Assembly (NCBI GenBank): GCA_900472925.1
Contig: UCJU01000001.1
Coordinates: 124,001-188,000, forward strand
Direction of reading: 5' to 3'
Length of the DNA stretch: 64,000 nucleotides
Source: Hyphomicrobiales bacterium
GTDB lineage: Bacteria; Pseudomonadota; Alphaproteobacteria; Rhizobiales; Rhizobiaceae
In this document: positions 9,427 to 19,101 of the stretch, in pieces
Layout: the number at the start of each line of letters is the position of its first letter
Numbering within the stretch: position 1 is the stretch's first letter
The notes under the pieces: model-generated
Databases searched by the model: none
What the model was told of the DNA's origin: nothing
What the model saw: the letters and a program-made list of their open reading frames with translations, nothing else
Made by a program: the position numbers and the translations under genes

Positions 9427-10623
9427 TCACTCGTCGTCAACCACTCGCAGTTTTGCGGCACCCGGGCGAACGTCCGATATGCGGCGCAATTGCTCGGCTT
9501 CATTGCGGGCAATTTCTTTTTGTGAAAGTGAAAAGTCCAGGCTTTCGATTTTCACGCCACGCGCCAGCACTTTTTCCGATGAAGTCAGCATCATATCCAC
9601 GTCTTTTTGAGCCAAGCCAAAATGCGCCTGTAACTTCCGCGTCCTGTCATCCAGGCGCCGGACATCGTCCATCAGCATGGCGACTTCGCCCTGGATGAGA
9701 TGCGCCTGTTCGCGCATACGCTGGTCTTTCAGCACCGACTGTATGACCTGCACGGAGAGCATCAACAGCGACGGCGAGACGATGACCACGCGCGACCGAT
9801 GCGCGCGTTGGACAAGGTTTTCAAAATGCTGATGGATATCGGCAAAGATGGACTCGGACGGCACGAAGATGAAGGCGGTGTCCTGCGTCTCTCCGGAGAT
9901 CAGATATTTGTCCGCGACATCGCGAATATGGACTTCCATATCGCGGCGAAACTGCTGGGTGGCGGCACGCTTGGAGTCCGGCGTATCGTCAGCCTTCAGC
10001 GCATTCCAGGCCTCCAGCGGAAATTTCGCATCAATGACGAGGGGCGGAGCGTTGTTGGGCATCTTGATGGTGCAATCGGGCCGGAAACCGTTCGAAAGCG
10101 TCGGTTGAAGCTGATAGGAACCGGAAGGCAGAGCGTCGGCAATCAGAGCTTCCATCCGCGCCTGGCCGAAAGCACCGCGCGTTTGCTTGTTGTTGAGGAT
10201 GGCCTGCAAGCCGATGACGTCCTTGGCCAGATCCTGAATATTGCCTTGCGCCGCATCGATGACGGCAAGCCGCTCCTGTAGCTTGCTCAGGTTTTCGTGG
10301 GTGGAACGGGTTTGCTCCGTCAAGGTGGTGCCAATGCGCTGAGACATGCCGTCCAGCCGGTCGTTCAGCGTCTGGCTCATCTCGTTCTGACGCGCGCTTA
10401 ATGTTTCGGTCATGGCAGCGATACGGCCATGCAATTCCGACTGGGTTCTCAAAAGCTCGGTAATTTCGTCACGCGATTGGTCGGGAGCAGGCGGTTTGCG
10501 CCATATGAAAGCTGCGGCAACCAGACAGCCCGTGATGACAATGGCCAAGAGAGCGCCAACCGATATCTGGAGGGTGCCGAGACTGAAAGCTGTCGTACCA
10601 AGCGCGTTGAGATCGATGTCCAT
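9427..10623 (-). CDS. rmuC: DNA recombination protein RmuC
   Basis: RmuC is a membrane-anchored coiled-coil protein with a nuclease-like fold that limits inverted-repeat recombination. The protein has an N-terminal transmembrane segment (about residues 20-42, ending FIWRKPP), a long coiled coil (roughly 55-135) and the RmuC core (PLVIDAKFPLEAWNAL; AFIFVPSESIFADIH). I use ATG 10623; a TTG two codons upstream is possible. It is followed by rbsK after 59 bases on the same strand. No clear Shine-Dalgarno sequence is visible. Confidence 0.94.
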   Translation of the reverse strand: MDIDLNALGTTAFSLGTLQISVGALLAIVITGCLVAAAFIWRKPPAPDQSRDEITELLRTQSELHGRIAAMTETLSARQNEMSQTLNDRLDGMSQRIGTTLTEQTRSTHENLSKLQERLAVIDAAQGNIQDLAKDVIGLQAILNNKQTRGAFGQARMEALIADALPSGSYQLQPTLSNGFRPDCTIKMPNNAPPLVIDAKFPLEAWNALKADDTPDSKRAATQQFRRDMEVHIRDVADKYLISGETQDTAFIFVPSESIFADIHQHFENLVQRAHRSRVVIVSPSLLMLSVQVIQSVLKDQRMREQAHLIQGEVAMLMDDVRRLDDRTRKLQAHFGLAQKDVDMMLTSSEKVLARGVKIESLDFSLSQKEIARNEAEQLRRISDVRPGAAKLRVVDDE

Positions 10624-10773
10624 AGCCAAATCTAACAGATTTCGTGTGATTCGTCAGATCAAAACAAGAACATTTCTGGGGCGTAAATGAGTCCCGCTTA
10701 ATGCGGATATAGGCGCCAGTATTGGCGTTTAATTTTTGTTTCCTCCCAAGATGAGATGCGTTATGGGGAAGCC

Positions 10774-11286
10774 ATGACGATCAAACCTCTTATTATTTTG
10801 CCTGATCCACTGCTGCGCCAGCAATCCAAGCCCATCGAACAGGTGGATGCCGAGATTACGCGTCTGGCTGATGACATGCTGGAAACAATGTATGATGCGC
10901 CGGGCATCGGCCTTGCCGCCATCCAGATCGGCGTGCCGCGCCGCATGCTGGTCATCGATATCTCGCGCGAGGATGAAGAGCGAAAGCCGGTCGTTTTCAT
11001 CAACCCAGAAATCCTCAAAGTTTCGGATGACGTGTCTGCCTATGAGGAGGGCTGTCTGTCCATCCCGGATTACTACGCCGAGGTGGAACGCCCGGCTTCG
11101 CTGACAGTTGCCTATATCGACCGTGACGGCAAAAAGCAGACAGTGGAGGCCGATGGCCTTCTGGCCACCTGCCTGCAACATGAAATGGACCATCTGAACG
11201 GTGTGCTGTTCATCGACCACATTTCCCGCCTGAAACGGGATATGGTCATCAAGAAATTCACCAAGGCGGCCCGCGCAAAAATCTGA
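10774..11286 (+). CDS. def: Peptide deformylase
   Basis: Def removes the N-formyl group from nascent proteins using a metal. The 170-residue protein has all three motifs: [10 protein letters not shown] at residue 44, EEGCLSIP at 91 and HEMDH at 136. Motif 1 has Ile where most family members have Pro (GxGLAAPQ), a substitution I believe occurs in some alphaproteobacteria. ATG 10774 is preferred over the in-frame ATG at 10756 because GGGGAA precedes it. It forms an operon with fmt, the enzyme that adds the formyl group to initiator tRNA. Confidence 0.97.
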   Translation: MTIKPLIILPDPLLRQQSKPIEQVDAEITRLADDMLETMYDAPGIGLAAIQIGVPRRMLVIDISREDEERKPVVFINPEILKVSDDVSAYEEGCLSIPDYYAEVERPASLTVAYIDRDGKKQTVEADGLLATCLQHEMDHLNGVLFIDHISRLKRDMVIKKFTKAARAKI

Positions 11287-11336
11287 TCTGCCAGTCTAAA
11301 GGATTGGAAGATCAGGCGATAGGGCAGGGGGCGAGC

Positions 11337-12272
11337 ATGGCACTGCGCATTATTTTCATGGGAACACCGGAATTCTCCGTTCCCACCCTGCGCGCGCTGG
11401 TCGATGCGGGTCATCAGATCGTCGCTGTCTATACCCAGCCGCCACGGCCCGGTGGTCGCCGCGGGCTCGATCTTCAGAAATCGCCTGTGCATCAGGCCGC
11501 TGAGTTACTTGGCATTCCGGTGCTGACACCTCTCAATTTCAAGTCGGAAGAAGACAGGGCGCAGTTCAAGGCCTTCAATGCTGACGTCGCGGTTGTCGTT
11601 GCCTATGGCCTGCTGCTGCCTGAGGCGATTTTGAACGGCACAGAGCTTGGCTGCTACAACGGCCATGCCTCGCTCTTGCCGCGCTGGCGCGGTGCTGCCC
11701 CCATTCAACGCGCCATCATGGCTGGCGATACTGAAACCGGCATGATGGTGATGCAGATGGAAAAGGGGCTGGATACCGGCCCCGTGGCTCTGACGGCAAA
11801 GGTTTCCATTGGCCCAAACATGACAGCTGGCGAATTGCATGACAGCCTGATGCTGGCGGGTGCGCGGCTGATGCGCGAGGCGATGCTGAAGCTGGAAGAT
11901 CGCGATCTGCCGCTGACACCGCAGGCGCAAGAGGGCGTTGTCTACGCCGCCAAGATCGATAAGGGCGAGACCCGGATCAACTTTTCCCGGTCAAGCCAGG
12001 ATGTGCACAATCACATTCGCGGCCTGTCGCCCTTTCCTGGCGCATGGTTCGAAATGGAGATCGGCGGCAAGGCAGAGCGGGTTAAGGTGCTGGAAACAGA
12101 CATGGCCGCTGGCATGGGCGAGGCGGGGTCCGTTCTGGATGATACCCTGGCCATCGCTTGCGGAAGCGGTGCCGTGCGACTGGTGCGTTTGCAAAAAGCC
12201 GGTGCCAAACCGATGTCGGCTGCGGACTTCCTGCGCGGCACACCTGTTGCTGTCGGCACGAGGCTTGGCTGA
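11337..12272 (+). CDS. fmt: Methionyl-tRNA formyltransferase
   Basis: Fmt formylates Met-tRNAi using 10-formyl-THF. The 311-residue protein begins with the Rossmann-type formyltransferase domain ([12 protein letters not shown]) and contains the signature [16 protein letters not shown] near residues 108-123; a C-terminal OB-like domain binds tRNA. The start is ATG 11337 with AGGGGG upstream, not the earlier TTG at 11304. Its stop codon overlaps the truA start by one base, so def-fmt-truA are translationally coupled. Confidence 0.98.
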   Translation: MALRIIFMGTPEFSVPTLRALVDAGHQIVAVYTQPPRPGGRRGLDLQKSPVHQAAELLGIPVLTPLNFKSEEDRAQFKAFNADVAVVVAYGLLLPEAILNGTELGCYNGHASLLPRWRGAAPIQRAIMAGDTETGMMVMQMEKGLDTGPVALTAKVSIGPNMTAGELHDSLMLAGARLMREAMLKLEDRDLPLTPQAQEGVVYAAKIDKGETRINFSRSSQDVHNHIRGLSPFPGAWFEMEIGGKAERVKVLETDMAAGMGEAGSVLDDTLAIACGSGAVRLVRLQKAGAKPMSAADFLRGTPVAVGTRLG

Positions 12273-13078
12273 TGCCACGCTTCCGCATGACCGTCGAATA
12301 TGACGGCTCCCCCTATTTTGGCTGGCAGCGGCAGAAGAATGGCCCCTCCGTGCAGAGCGCGCTGGAAGCCGCCGTGCTGTCTCTGACGAAGGAAACGGTC
12401 AGCTTTCGCGGCGCGGGCCGCACCGATTCAGGTGTTCACGCCAGGGGTCAGGTCGCGCATGTCGATCTTCTCAGGAATTGGGAACCATACAAACTGCGCA
12501 ACGCGTTGAACGCGCATCTCGCCATGGCCGGAGAAGCAGTCTCGATCCTGGATGTGGAGGCCGTCACCGAGGATTTCGACGCGCGCTTTTCAGCGCTCCG
12601 TCGCCATTATCTCTACCGGATCATCTGCCGCAAATCCCGGCTGGCTCTGGAACACAAACGTGCCTGGTGGGTGTCGAAAGACCTCGACCATGACCTCATG
12701 CATGCCGCAGCGCAGACGCTGCTCGGTCGGCATGATTTCACCACCTTTCGCTCCATTCACTGCCAGGCCAATAGTCCGGTCAGGACACTCGACCGGCTGG
12801 ATGTGACACGCGATGGCGATCTGATCGAAATCCGCGCCACCGCGCAGAGCTTTCTGCACAATCAGATCCGTTCGTTTGCCGGCACGCTGAAATTGGCCGG
12901 TGATGGCGGCATGACGGTTGAAGACGTGAAAGCAGCACTTGAAGCGCGCGACCGAAAGGCCTGCGGCCCGGTCGCACCGCCAGACGGGCTCTACTTCATG
13001 CAGGTCGATTATCCCGACATCATACCGCCACGGCAGCACAGAACGGAGACTAGCAATGACGGTGACGATCTATCATAA
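12272..13078 (+). CDS. truA: tRNA pseudouridine synthase A
   Basis: TruA converts U38-40 in the anticodon stem of tRNAs to pseudouridine. The 268-residue protein begins [12 protein letters not shown] and carries the catalytic Asp52 in [11 protein letters not shown]. The start overlaps the fmt stop (TGATG), which fixes it against the longer open frame beginning at 12158. Its 3' end overlaps the next gene by 23 bases. Confidence 0.97.
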   Translation: MPRFRMTVEYDGSPYFGWQRQKNGPSVQSALEAAVLSLTKETVSFRGAGRTDSGVHARGQVAHVDLLRNWEPYKLRNALNAHLAMAGEAVSILDVEAVTEDFDARFSALRRHYLYRIICRKSRLALEHKRAWWVSKDLDHDLMHAAAQTLLGRHDFTTFRSIHCQANSPVRTLDRLDVTRDGDLIEIRATAQSFLHNQIRSFAGTLKLAGDGGMTVEDVKAALEARDRKACGPVAPPDGLYFMQVDYPDIIPPRQHRTETSNDGDDLS

Positions 13079-13460
13079 CCCGGCCTGCGGGACATCCCGC
13101 AACACGCTGGCCATGATCCGTCAATCCGACGAAGAGCCTGTTGTCATCGAGTATCTGAAGACGCCGCCTTCGCGTGATGAGATCGCCTCTCTTGCGGAAA
13201 TGATCGGAGTACCCCTGCGCCAGCTCTTGCGGGAAAAAGGCACGCCTTACGCTCAGCTGGGTTTGGCAGATCAACGTCTGAGTGACGATGTTCTGCTGAA
13301 CGCCATGGAAGCGCATCCGATCCTGCTCAACAGACCCATCGTCGTGACCGAAAAAGGCGCAAGGCTTTGCCGTCCTTCGGAACTGGTGCTTGATATATTG
13401 GCCAATGCCCATATCGGCGCCTTCACCAAGGAAGACGGGGACATCATACAATCGTCCTGA
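13056..13460 (+). CDS. arsC: ArsC-family arsenate reductase-like protein
   Basis: The 134-residue thioredoxin-fold protein belongs to the glutaredoxin-coupled ArsC family. It has [11 protein letters not shown] with candidate catalytic Cys11, and an [17 protein letters not shown] segment resembling the arginine-containing active-site region of E. coli ArsC. The start at ATG 13056 has GGAGAC upstream and overlaps truA by 23 bases. There is no arsR, arsB or acr3 gene nearby, so a true arsenate role is not shown by context. The overlap with truA suggests constitutive co-expression instead of arsenic induction. Confidence 0.85.
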   Translation: MTVTIYHNPACGTSRNTLAMIRQSDEEPVVIEYLKTPPSRDEIASLAEMIGVPLRQLLREKGTPYAQLGLADQRLSDDVLLNAMEAHPILLNRPIVVTEKGARLCRPSELVLDILANAHIGAFTKEDGDIIQSS

Positions 13461-13463
13461 GCT

Positions 13464-14060
13464 TTAGGTCGGATAAACGCCGAGAAAGCGTTGCAGAGCT
13501 TCCGACAGAATCATGCCGGGAACCAGCAAGGTTATAACCAGCGCCGTAACGAGAAGCGGCTGTTCCCGGATGAAAAACTTCAGGATACGGGCAAAGCTGA
13601 ACACAAGCGTCAGCAACAGCACAAACCACAGGATTGCGACCAACCCTCGCAAGGACGGAGCCAACAGCGCAATCAAAATGAGAACGGCGTAGCCATAGGA
13701 AAAGGGTACGGAAAGCCAGTTTGCGACCACCACGATGGCCGGAAACTTCCCCTTGACCCCCAAGGCTATCATCAAACCTCCGATAAGGATCAGCGGCACC
13801 ATCCAGCAAATGGCTTCGACCATGGCCATTCTGACGAAGAAAATGGCACCAGTGCCGACCCCCTTTGGAAAGGCCGCAAGGTAGGCCTCATGCCACCAAT
13901 ACCAGGACAGCACCATCGACGGCAGGCACCACAGGGCTGCAAAAAACGAGCGGGACATTCCGCGATCGGTGAGATCGAGCAGTCGCCCTCCCGCCGGGTT
14001 TCCCAGGAACAGCAGCCACAGACCTCTCATATAAAGTGCGAGTTCGCTACGCGAAGGCAT
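13464..14060 (-). CDS. Conserved integral membrane protein, function unknown
   Basis: I recognise no named domain beyond a small rhizobial membrane-protein type. About 198 residues from ATG 14060 contain five or so hydrophobic segments (around [84 protein letters not shown]). The start overlaps the dapE stop by 14 bases, so it is expressed from the dapD-dapE transcript. An upstream ATG at 14090 is possible but deeper in dapE. It is convergent with arsC, 3 bases apart. Confidence 0.8.
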   Translation of the reverse strand: MPSRSELALYMRGLWLLFLGNPAGGRLLDLTDRGMSRSFFAALWCLPSMVLSWYWWHEAYLAAFPKGVGTGAIFFVRMAMVEAICWMVPLILIGGLMIALGVKGKFPAIVVVANWLSVPFSYGYAVLILIALLAPSLRGLVAILWFVLLLTLVFSFARILKFFIREQPLLVTALVITLLVPGMILSEALQRFLGVYPT

Positions 14061-15240
14061 GGCTGAACCAGCGTTCGATGAAGACCTCATAGATGCGGGT
14101 CAGGGTTTCCAAATCAGCGACGGCGACGCGTTCGTCCACCATATGCATAGTCTGGCCGACGAGGCCGAATTCCACCACGGGGCAATAGTCCTTGATGAAA
14201 CGGGCATCCGACGTGCCGCCTGTGGTTGATAGCTTCGGCTCGTTGCCGGTGACCTCTGCGACAGCACCCGAAAGCGATGAAATCAGCGCATTGTTGCGCG
14301 TCAGAAAGACGTGTGAAGGGCGGTCGGCCCAGATGATGTCATATGTGACAGGCGAGCGATCCGGGCGCAACACGCCATCGGCAGCGGCCTCGTCCAGGCG
14401 GCGGATGATCTCGGTGCGCAGCGTGTCTGCCGTCCACGTATCGTTGAAACGGATGTTGAAGGCAGCGGTCGCCTTGGACGGGATGACGTTGGTGGCCGTA
14501 TTGCCGGTGTCGATGGTGGTGACTTCGAGGTTGGATGGCTGGAAATTATCCGTGCCATGGTCGAAAGCCGGATTCATTAGCGCCTGGGTCAGTTGCAACA
14601 GACCGCGAATGGGGTTGTCGGCCAGATGCGGATAGGCGGCGTGGCCCTGTACGCCATGGACGACGATGCGGCCCGACAGTGAGCCGCGACGGCCGATCTT
14701 GATCATATCGCCCAACTGGTCCGGGTTGGTGGGTTCGCCCACCACGCACGCATCCCATGTCTCACCCTTGGCGGCGGCCCATTCCAGAAGCTTGGATGTA
14801 CCGTTGATCGATGGCCCCTCTTCATCGCCGGTGATGAGGAAGGACACGGAGCCCTCAGGCTTCCCATGCTTTTCGATATGGCGAGCGATGGCCGCGACGA
14901 AGCAGGCGATGCCGCCCTTCATATCCACAGCACCACGCCCGAACATCTCACCATCAGCGATTTCAGCAGCAAAAGGCGGATGGCTCCAGGCTGCCTCGTC
15001 ACCCACCGGCACGACATCGGTATGGCCCGCAAACATCAGATGTGGGCCATGGTCGCCGAGGCGGGCATAGAGATTTTCGACGTCGGGCGTTCCCTCTTCC
15101 GTCGCCATCACGCGCTCCACAGCAAAGCCGAGCGGGCTCAGCAGCGTATCGAGCAGCGAAAGTGCTCCCCCTTCTTTAGGCGTCACCGAGGGGCAACGGA
15201 TGAGGGCGGCAAGATTGGCGACGGGATCGGTAGCGTGCAT
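14047..15240 (-). CDS. dapE: Succinyl-diaminopimelate desuccinylase
   Basis: DapE hydrolyses N-succinyl-LL-diaminopimelate in lysine and peptidoglycan synthesis. The 397-residue M20 metallopeptidase shows the dizinc ligands in order: [29 protein letters not shown] (catalytic Glu pair) and the C-terminal [10 protein letters not shown]. The N-terminal [12 protein letters not shown] is typical of DapE rather than of other M20 enzymes. It follows dapD by 18 bases in the same orientation. Confidence 0.97.
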   Translation of the reverse strand: MHATDPVANLAALIRCPSVTPKEGGALSLLDTLLSPLGFAVERVMATEEGTPDVENLYARLGDHGPHLMFAGHTDVVPVGDEAAWSHPPFAAEIADGEMFGRGAVDMKGGIACFVAAIARHIEKHGKPEGSVSFLITGDEEGPSINGTSKLLEWAAAKGETWDACVVGEPTNPDQLGDMIKIGRRGSLSGRIVVHGVQGHAAYPHLADNPIRGLLQLTQALMNPAFDHGTDNFQPSNLEVTTIDTGNTATNVIPSKATAAFNIRFNDTWTADTLRTEIIRRLDEAAADGVLRPDRSPVTYDIIWADRPSHVFLTRNNALISSLSGAVAEVTGNEPKLSTTGGTSDARFIKDYCPVVEFGLVGQTMHMVDERVAVADLETLTRIYEVFIERWFSHAFA

Positions 15241-15258
15241 GGGTCGGTCTACTTTATA

Positions 15259-16113
15259 TCAGTCGCGCAGCAACTCGTTGATGCCGGTCTTGGAGCGGGT
15301 CTTCTCATCGACGGTTTTGACGATGACGGCGCAATAGAGGCTCGGGCCCATCTCGCCATTCGGGAACGGCTTTCCTGGCATGGTACCAGCGACGACCACC
15401 GAGTAAGGCGGCACTTCGCCGTAGGTGATCGAGCCGGTGGCGCGGTCCACGATCTTGGTGGACTTGCCGATGAACACGCCCATGCCGAGAACGGCACCTT
15501 CGCGAATGATGCAGCCTTCAACGACTTCCGAGCGAGCGCCGATAAAGCAATTGTCTTCGATGATGGTCGGGCCAGCCTGAAGCGGCTCGAGCACGCCGCC
15601 AATGCCGACGCCGCCTGACAGATGCACATTCTTGCCGATCTGCGCGCAGGAGCCGACAGTCGCCCATGTATCGACCATAGTGCCTTCATCGACGTAAGCG
15701 CCGAGATTGACGAAGGACGGCATAAGCACGACATTCTTGGCGACGTAAGCCGAACGGCGCACGACCGCATTCGGCACAGCGCGGAAACCGGCGGCGCGGA
15801 ACTGGTTTTCACCCCAGTTCTCGAACTTGGAAGGCACCTTGTCCCACCATGTGGATTCGCCAGGGCCGCCTGTGACGATTTCCATGTCGTTGAGACGGAA
15901 AGACAAAAGCACGGCTTTCTTCAGCCACTGGTTCACGATCCAGTTCCCATCGGCCTGCTTTTCGGCAACCCGCACCTGTCCACCATCCAGCAGGTTCAGC
16001 GCGGTTTCGACCGCATCGCGGACTTCGCCTTTGGTCGATATGTTGACGCTGTCGCGATTATCGAATGCAGTTTCGATGATTGTTTCAAGGGAGCCGAGAT
16101 CCGAGATGCTCAT
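15259..16113 (-). CDS. dapD: Tetrahydrodipicolinate N-succinyltransferase
   Basis: DapD catalyses the first committed succinylation of the DAP pathway. The 284-residue protein has an N-terminal helical domain and a left-handed beta-helix of hexapeptide repeats (for example [21 protein letters not shown], where I see regular I/V-x-x-x-x spacing). First gene of dapD-dapE-membrane protein. Together with dapB at 29 kb it gives the window three steps of lysine/DAP synthesis. Confidence 0.97.
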   Translation of the reverse strand: MSISDLGSLETIIETAFDNRDSVNISTKGEVRDAVETALNLLDGGQVRVAEKQADGNWIVNQWLKKAVLLSFRLNDMEIVTGGPGESTWWDKVPSKFENWGENQFRAAGFRAVPNAVVRRSAYVAKNVVLMPSFVNLGAYVDEGTMVDTWATVGSCAQIGKNVHLSGGVGIGGVLEPLQAGPTIIEDNCFIGARSEVVEGCIIREGAVLGMGVFIGKSTKIVDRATGSITYGEVPPYSVVVAGTMPGKPFPNGEMGPSLYCAVIVKTVDEKTRSKTGINELLRD

Positions 16114-16251
16114 GAGAATTCCTTAAACTTCGCTGACTATCGTCACATACAGGGAAACATCCGCACCGCTGGCCGGACATGGTCAATTGCTCTAAGCGAG
16201 TGTTTCAAGGGCGTCAATGTGATTTGGCGCGGCTATTCGAAAGGCATGGAC

Positions 16252-17112
16252 ATGGCAAAACTGAAAAATGGCAAGTTGCATCGCAAGGACGGCGTCTGGG
16301 ACCCGTTGAAATCCAGCTCGGATGACAAGCAACAGGCTGAAGCCTTGCCCAAAACCCCGCAATCGGCTTCGCCCTCCTATCGTCTGGCCTATACCGACAC
16401 CGATTTTCTGTGCCGGGAAGAGCTGCGGCCTATCCGCTTGCAGCTGGAGTTGCTGAAGGCGGAAATGATCCTGACCGAGCGCGGCATCAAATCCACCGTT
16501 GTCCTGTTTGGCGGCGCGCGCATTCCCGAACCGGGCGGCAAGGCCTGGGCGGCACGCAACGAAACACAGAGGAAAAACCTTGAGGCCGCATCGGTTTATT
16601 ACGACGAGGCACGCAAGTTTGCGAAACTTTGCGCCGGTGAATCCGAAAAGCACGATCACCGTGAATATGTGGTGATGACGGGTGGCGGACCGGGCGTGAT
16701 GGAAGCGGGCAATCGCGGTGCGTCAGAAGCCGGTGCCCCGTCCATCGGCCTCAACATCCTGCTGCCGCACGAGCAGGCACCCAACCCGCATGTGACAGCG
16801 GAACTCAGCTTCAACTTCCACTATTTCGCCATTCGCAAAATGCATTTCCTGATGCGCGCCAAGGCGGTCGTCGTGTTTCCCGGCGGCTTCGGGACCATGG
16901 ACGAATTGTTCGAAACGCTCACCCTGATCCAGACCAAGCGCATGGCACCTATCCCGCTTATCCTGTTCGGTGAAGCTTTCTGGCGCTCCATCATCAATTT
17001 CGAAGCGCTGGCCGATTTCGGGACGATCGCACCTGATGATATGGAGCTTTTGCATTTCGCCGAAACGGCCGAGGATGCTTGGAAGGTCGTCGCGGATTTT
17101 TATGAGCTTTGA
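16252..17112 (+). CDS. LOG-family cytokinin-riboside-monophosphate phosphoribohydrolase-like protein
   Basis: Members release free bases from nucleoside 5'-monophosphates, including cytokinin nucleotides in plants and bacteria. The protein contains GGGPGVMEAGNRGA at residue 144 and PGGFGTMDELFETL at 210, the LOG motif PGGxGTxxE. It is longer than plant LOG (about 215 residues) because of an N-terminal region of about 90 residues with a conserved look (FLCREELRPIRLQLELLKAE). ATG 16252 is chosen because AAAGG lies at the right distance; ATG 16246 is possible. The frame stays open far upstream only by chance. It is divergent from dapD and convergent with a nucleoside hydrolase. Confidence 0.9.
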   Translation: MAKLKNGKLHRKDGVWDPLKSSSDDKQQAEALPKTPQSASPSYRLAYTDTDFLCREELRPIRLQLELLKAEMILTERGIKSTVVLFGGARIPEPGGKAWAARNETQRKNLEAASVYYDEARKFAKLCAGESEKHDHREYVVMTGGGPGVMEAGNRGASEAGAPSIGLNILLPHEQAPNPHVTAELSFNFHYFAIRKMHFLMRAKAVVVFPGGFGTMDELFETLTLIQTKRMAPIPLILFGEAFWRSIINFEALADFGTIAPDDMELLHFAETAEDAWKVVADFYEL

Positions 17113-17130
17113 GCGAGCCGCTACCTTGCC

Positions 17131-17163
17131 TCCGTCACCCCGGCCTTGAGCCGGGGTGACGGA
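17131..17163. repeat. REP-like 14-bp palindrome between convergent genes
   Basis: Perfect arms TCCGTCACCCCGGC / GCCGGGGTGACGGA with loop CTTGA. The GTCACCCCGG...CCGGGGTGAC form recurs in intergenic regions of many alphaproteobacteria (recalled). There is no T tract, so it is more likely a palindromic repeat that can also block transcription from both sides than a standard intrinsic terminator. Confidence 0.75.
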
Positions 17164-17172
17164 AGAAACGAA

Positions 17173-18117
17173 TCAAATCCGCGTAAACCGCTCCGTCAGC
17201 AGCGCGAAGAAACCATCCGCATCCACATCGCGCATGACACGGGCATTCGGTTTACGGCCGGTGACCTTCCACCAGTCCACAACGGTCATTCCGATGGTGA
17301 GTTCGGAATTCACCTCGATCTCGACATTGCAGTCGCGACCGTCGAACAGGTCCGGCTTGATGAGATAGGCAATCACGGTCGGGTCATGCAGCGGGCCGCC
17401 GTCTGAACCGTATTTTTCCACGTCGAAGCGTTCGAAGAATTCCAGCATTTCTGCCATGGCGACCGCCGGGCGGGTGCCGATATCGCGGATGGCGGCGACG
17501 CGGGCCTTGGTGGTCAAGAGCTTGTGGGTCACATCGAGCGGCATCATGACCAGCGGAATGCCGGAGCGGAAGACGATGTCGGCGGCCTGCGGATCGACAT
17601 AGATGTTGAATTCTGCGGCAGGCGTGATGTTGCCGCCTTCGAAGAAACCGCCGCCCATCAGCACCAGTTCTTTTACGCGCGGGGCAATGTCGGGCGCTTT
17701 CTGCAAGGCGGTGGCGATGTTGGTCAGCGCACCCAGCGTGCAGAGCGTGATGGTTCCTTCCGGCTCGCGGCGAATTGTTTCGATGATAAAGTCGATGGCG
17801 TTCTGCGATTGCGCTTCAAGAACCGGCTCCGGCAAGGTCGGGCCGTCGAGGCCTGTGCTGCCATGAACGTGTTCGGCAGTGATCGGCGCGCGAGCCAGCG
17901 GGCGCTCGCAGCCTTCATAGACAGGGATCTCCGTGCGGTTACACAGTTCCAGCATGATGCGAATGTTGCGGCTGGTCAGTTTCAGCGGCACGTTGCCTGC
18001 AACGGCGCACAGACCAAGGATTTCGATTTCGTCCGGACTTGCCAGCGCCAGCATGATGGCGGCGGCATCGTCTTGTCCAGGGTCAGTATCGATGATGATT
18101 TTTCTGCGCTCGGCCAT
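17173..18117 (-). CDS. Inosine/uridine-preferring nucleoside hydrolase family protein
   Basis: The enzyme cleaves the N-glycosidic bond of ribonucleosides to base and ribose. The 314-residue protein has the calcium-binding DTDPGQDD at residues 10-17, the HGSTGLDG segment near residue 82 and the catalytic-site HDPTVIAYLIKPDLF near 240. I place the start at ATG 18117 (MAERRKIII) with AGGA upstream; the frame stays open further upstream, into the hsp20 leader region. Substrate preference cannot be read from sequence. Divergent from hsp20. Confidence 0.93.
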   Translation of the reverse strand: MAERRKIIIDTDPGQDDAAAIMLALASPDEIEILGLCAVAGNVPLKLTSRNIRIMLELCNRTEIPVYEGCERPLARAPITAEHVHGSTGLDGPTLPEPVLEAQSQNAIDFIIETIRREPEGTITLCTLGALTNIATALQKAPDIAPRVKELVLMGGGFFEGGNITPAAEFNIYVDPQAADIVFRSGIPLVMMPLDVTHKLLTTKARVAAIRDIGTRPAVAMAEMLEFFERFDVEKYGSDGGPLHDPTVIAYLIKPDLFDGRDCNVEIEVNSELTIGMTVVDWWKVTGRKPNARVMRDVDADGFFALLTERFTRI

Positions 18118-18199
18118 GATTTTCCTGCTTTCGATAAGAGATGTCTTTTCAAGCCTGTTACCAAGGCTTGTCAAGCCGGAGGGAGTCGAGACTTTTCCG

Positions 18200-18299
18200 G
18201 ATGACGCGTTCTTGCGTTGCTGACAGCGTGCTCCCATATGAAATGCTGCCGCCGTAAACGGGGCAGATGATCGTCGCTTGGTTACAAGGACTGAAAGCT
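18200..18299 (+). promoter_or_regulatory. ROSE-like RNA thermometer in hsp20 leader
   Basis: The last hairpin before hsp20 pairs UCGCUUG (18274-18280) with CAAGGA (18285-18290), sequestering the Shine-Dalgarno AAGGA. The opposing UCGCU leaves one unpaired G, which is the U-Y-G-C-U signature of ROSE elements. A second hairpin (CTGCC at 18246-18250 with GGCAG at 18262-18266, inner CCG/CGG) lies just upstream, as in known multi-hairpin ROSE leaders. ROSE elements control small heat shock genes in rhizobia and agrobacteria by melting at high temperature. Confidence 0.75.
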
Positions 18300-18725
18300 A
18301 TGAGCCGCATGACACCATTCACGCACCCGTTGATGCTGGGTTTCGATGCCATGGAAAAAACGCTCGAACGGATGACGAAGGCGAATGACGGCTATCCGCC
18401 TTATAATATCGAGCGGCTGGCGGAAGAAGGCAGTAGCCCGGAACGTTTGCGCATCACCATTGCCGTTGCGGGTTTTTCCGATGACGATCTTGAGGTGACC
18501 ACGGCAGACAACCAGCTCATCATTCGTGGACGCCAGCAGGAACAGGATGCCAGAGATTACCTGTATCGTGGTATTGCCGCACGCCAGTTCCAGCGGGTCT
18601 TCGTGCTGGCGGATGGTATGCAGGTCAACGATGCGCGTCTACGGAACGGTCTCCTTTCCATCGATCTCACCCGGCCTGAAATCTCCAATGTGGTGAAGAA
18701 AATTAACATTTCCGTCTCACAGTAG
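18300..18725 (+). CDS. Small heat shock protein, Hsp20/IbpA type
   Basis: The 141-residue alpha-crystallin protein is an ATP-independent holdase that forms oligomers with unfolded clients. The alpha-crystallin domain spans about residues 35-130 (LRITIAVAGFSDDDLEVTTADNQLIIRGR; FQRVFVLADGMQV; LLSIDLTRPE). The start at ATG 18300 is fixed by the AAGGA 9 bases upstream and the ROSE hairpin. A DUF1150 gene follows after 59 bases, a pairing common in Rhizobiales. Confidence 0.94.
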   Translation: MSRMTPFTHPLMLGFDAMEKTLERMTKANDGYPPYNIERLAEEGSSPERLRITIAVAGFSDDDLEVTTADNQLIIRGRQQEQDARDYLYRGIAARQFQRVFVLADGMQVNDARLRNGLLSIDLTRPEISNVVKKINISVSQ

Positions 18726-18784
18726 GATTCTGTACGCCAAGCGAGTCGTAAGCAGCATGGCGTCTCAAGAATGGAGTCTGCCAT

Positions 18785-19042
18785 ATGCTGTTGAAAGAAG
18801 CGCATGCGAGTTTGACCAAGTCGCAACTGGCCCATATCGGGGCAGGCGAAGTCGGATATATCCGTAAGATGCGTGCCGAAGAAGTGAACCGTTGTTTTCC
18901 TGAAGCGCCGAATATCGATCCTACCCTGGATCTATGGGCTTTGTTCGGTGCAGACGGTACGCCAATCCTTTTGACAGATAATCGCTCCAGCACCTTCTTC
19001 AAAGCAGCCGAAGACGAATTGCGCACCATCAGCGTTCATTGA
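18785..19042 (+). CDS. DUF1150 family protein
   Basis: The 85-residue protein matches the small alphaproteobacterial DUF1150 type (DPTLDLWALFGADGTPILLTDNR, C-terminal AAEDELRTISVH). The conserved pairing with hsp20 and the following terminator suggest co-induction by heat and an accessory role in the stress response; function is not established. AATGGAG lies upstream of the ATG. No signal peptide or membrane segment. Confidence 0.88.
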   Translation: MLLKEAHASLTKSQLAHIGAGEVGYIRKMRAEEVNRCFPEAPNIDPTLDLWALFGADGTPILLTDNRSSTFFKAAEDELRTISVH

Positions 19043-19070
19043 GCGCTTCGAGCATCTGATCTGTTACTAC

Positions 19071-19092
19071 GGCGCCCTTTCGGGCGCCTTTT
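19071..19092 (+). terminator. Intrinsic terminator after hsp20-DUF1150
   Basis: Stem GGCGCCC / GGGCGCC with TTTC loop followed by TTTT. Ends the hsp20 operon facing the convergent TRIC-like gene; on the opposite strand it lacks a good T run. Confidence 0.88.
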
Positions 19093-19101
19093 GCATTTGG
19101 C

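Noticed and set aside
15622..16251. N-terminal extension of the LOG-family gene back to 15622
   Set aside because: This stretch is antisense to dapD and its promoter; the conserved LOG protein and a ribosome-binding site begin at about 16250.
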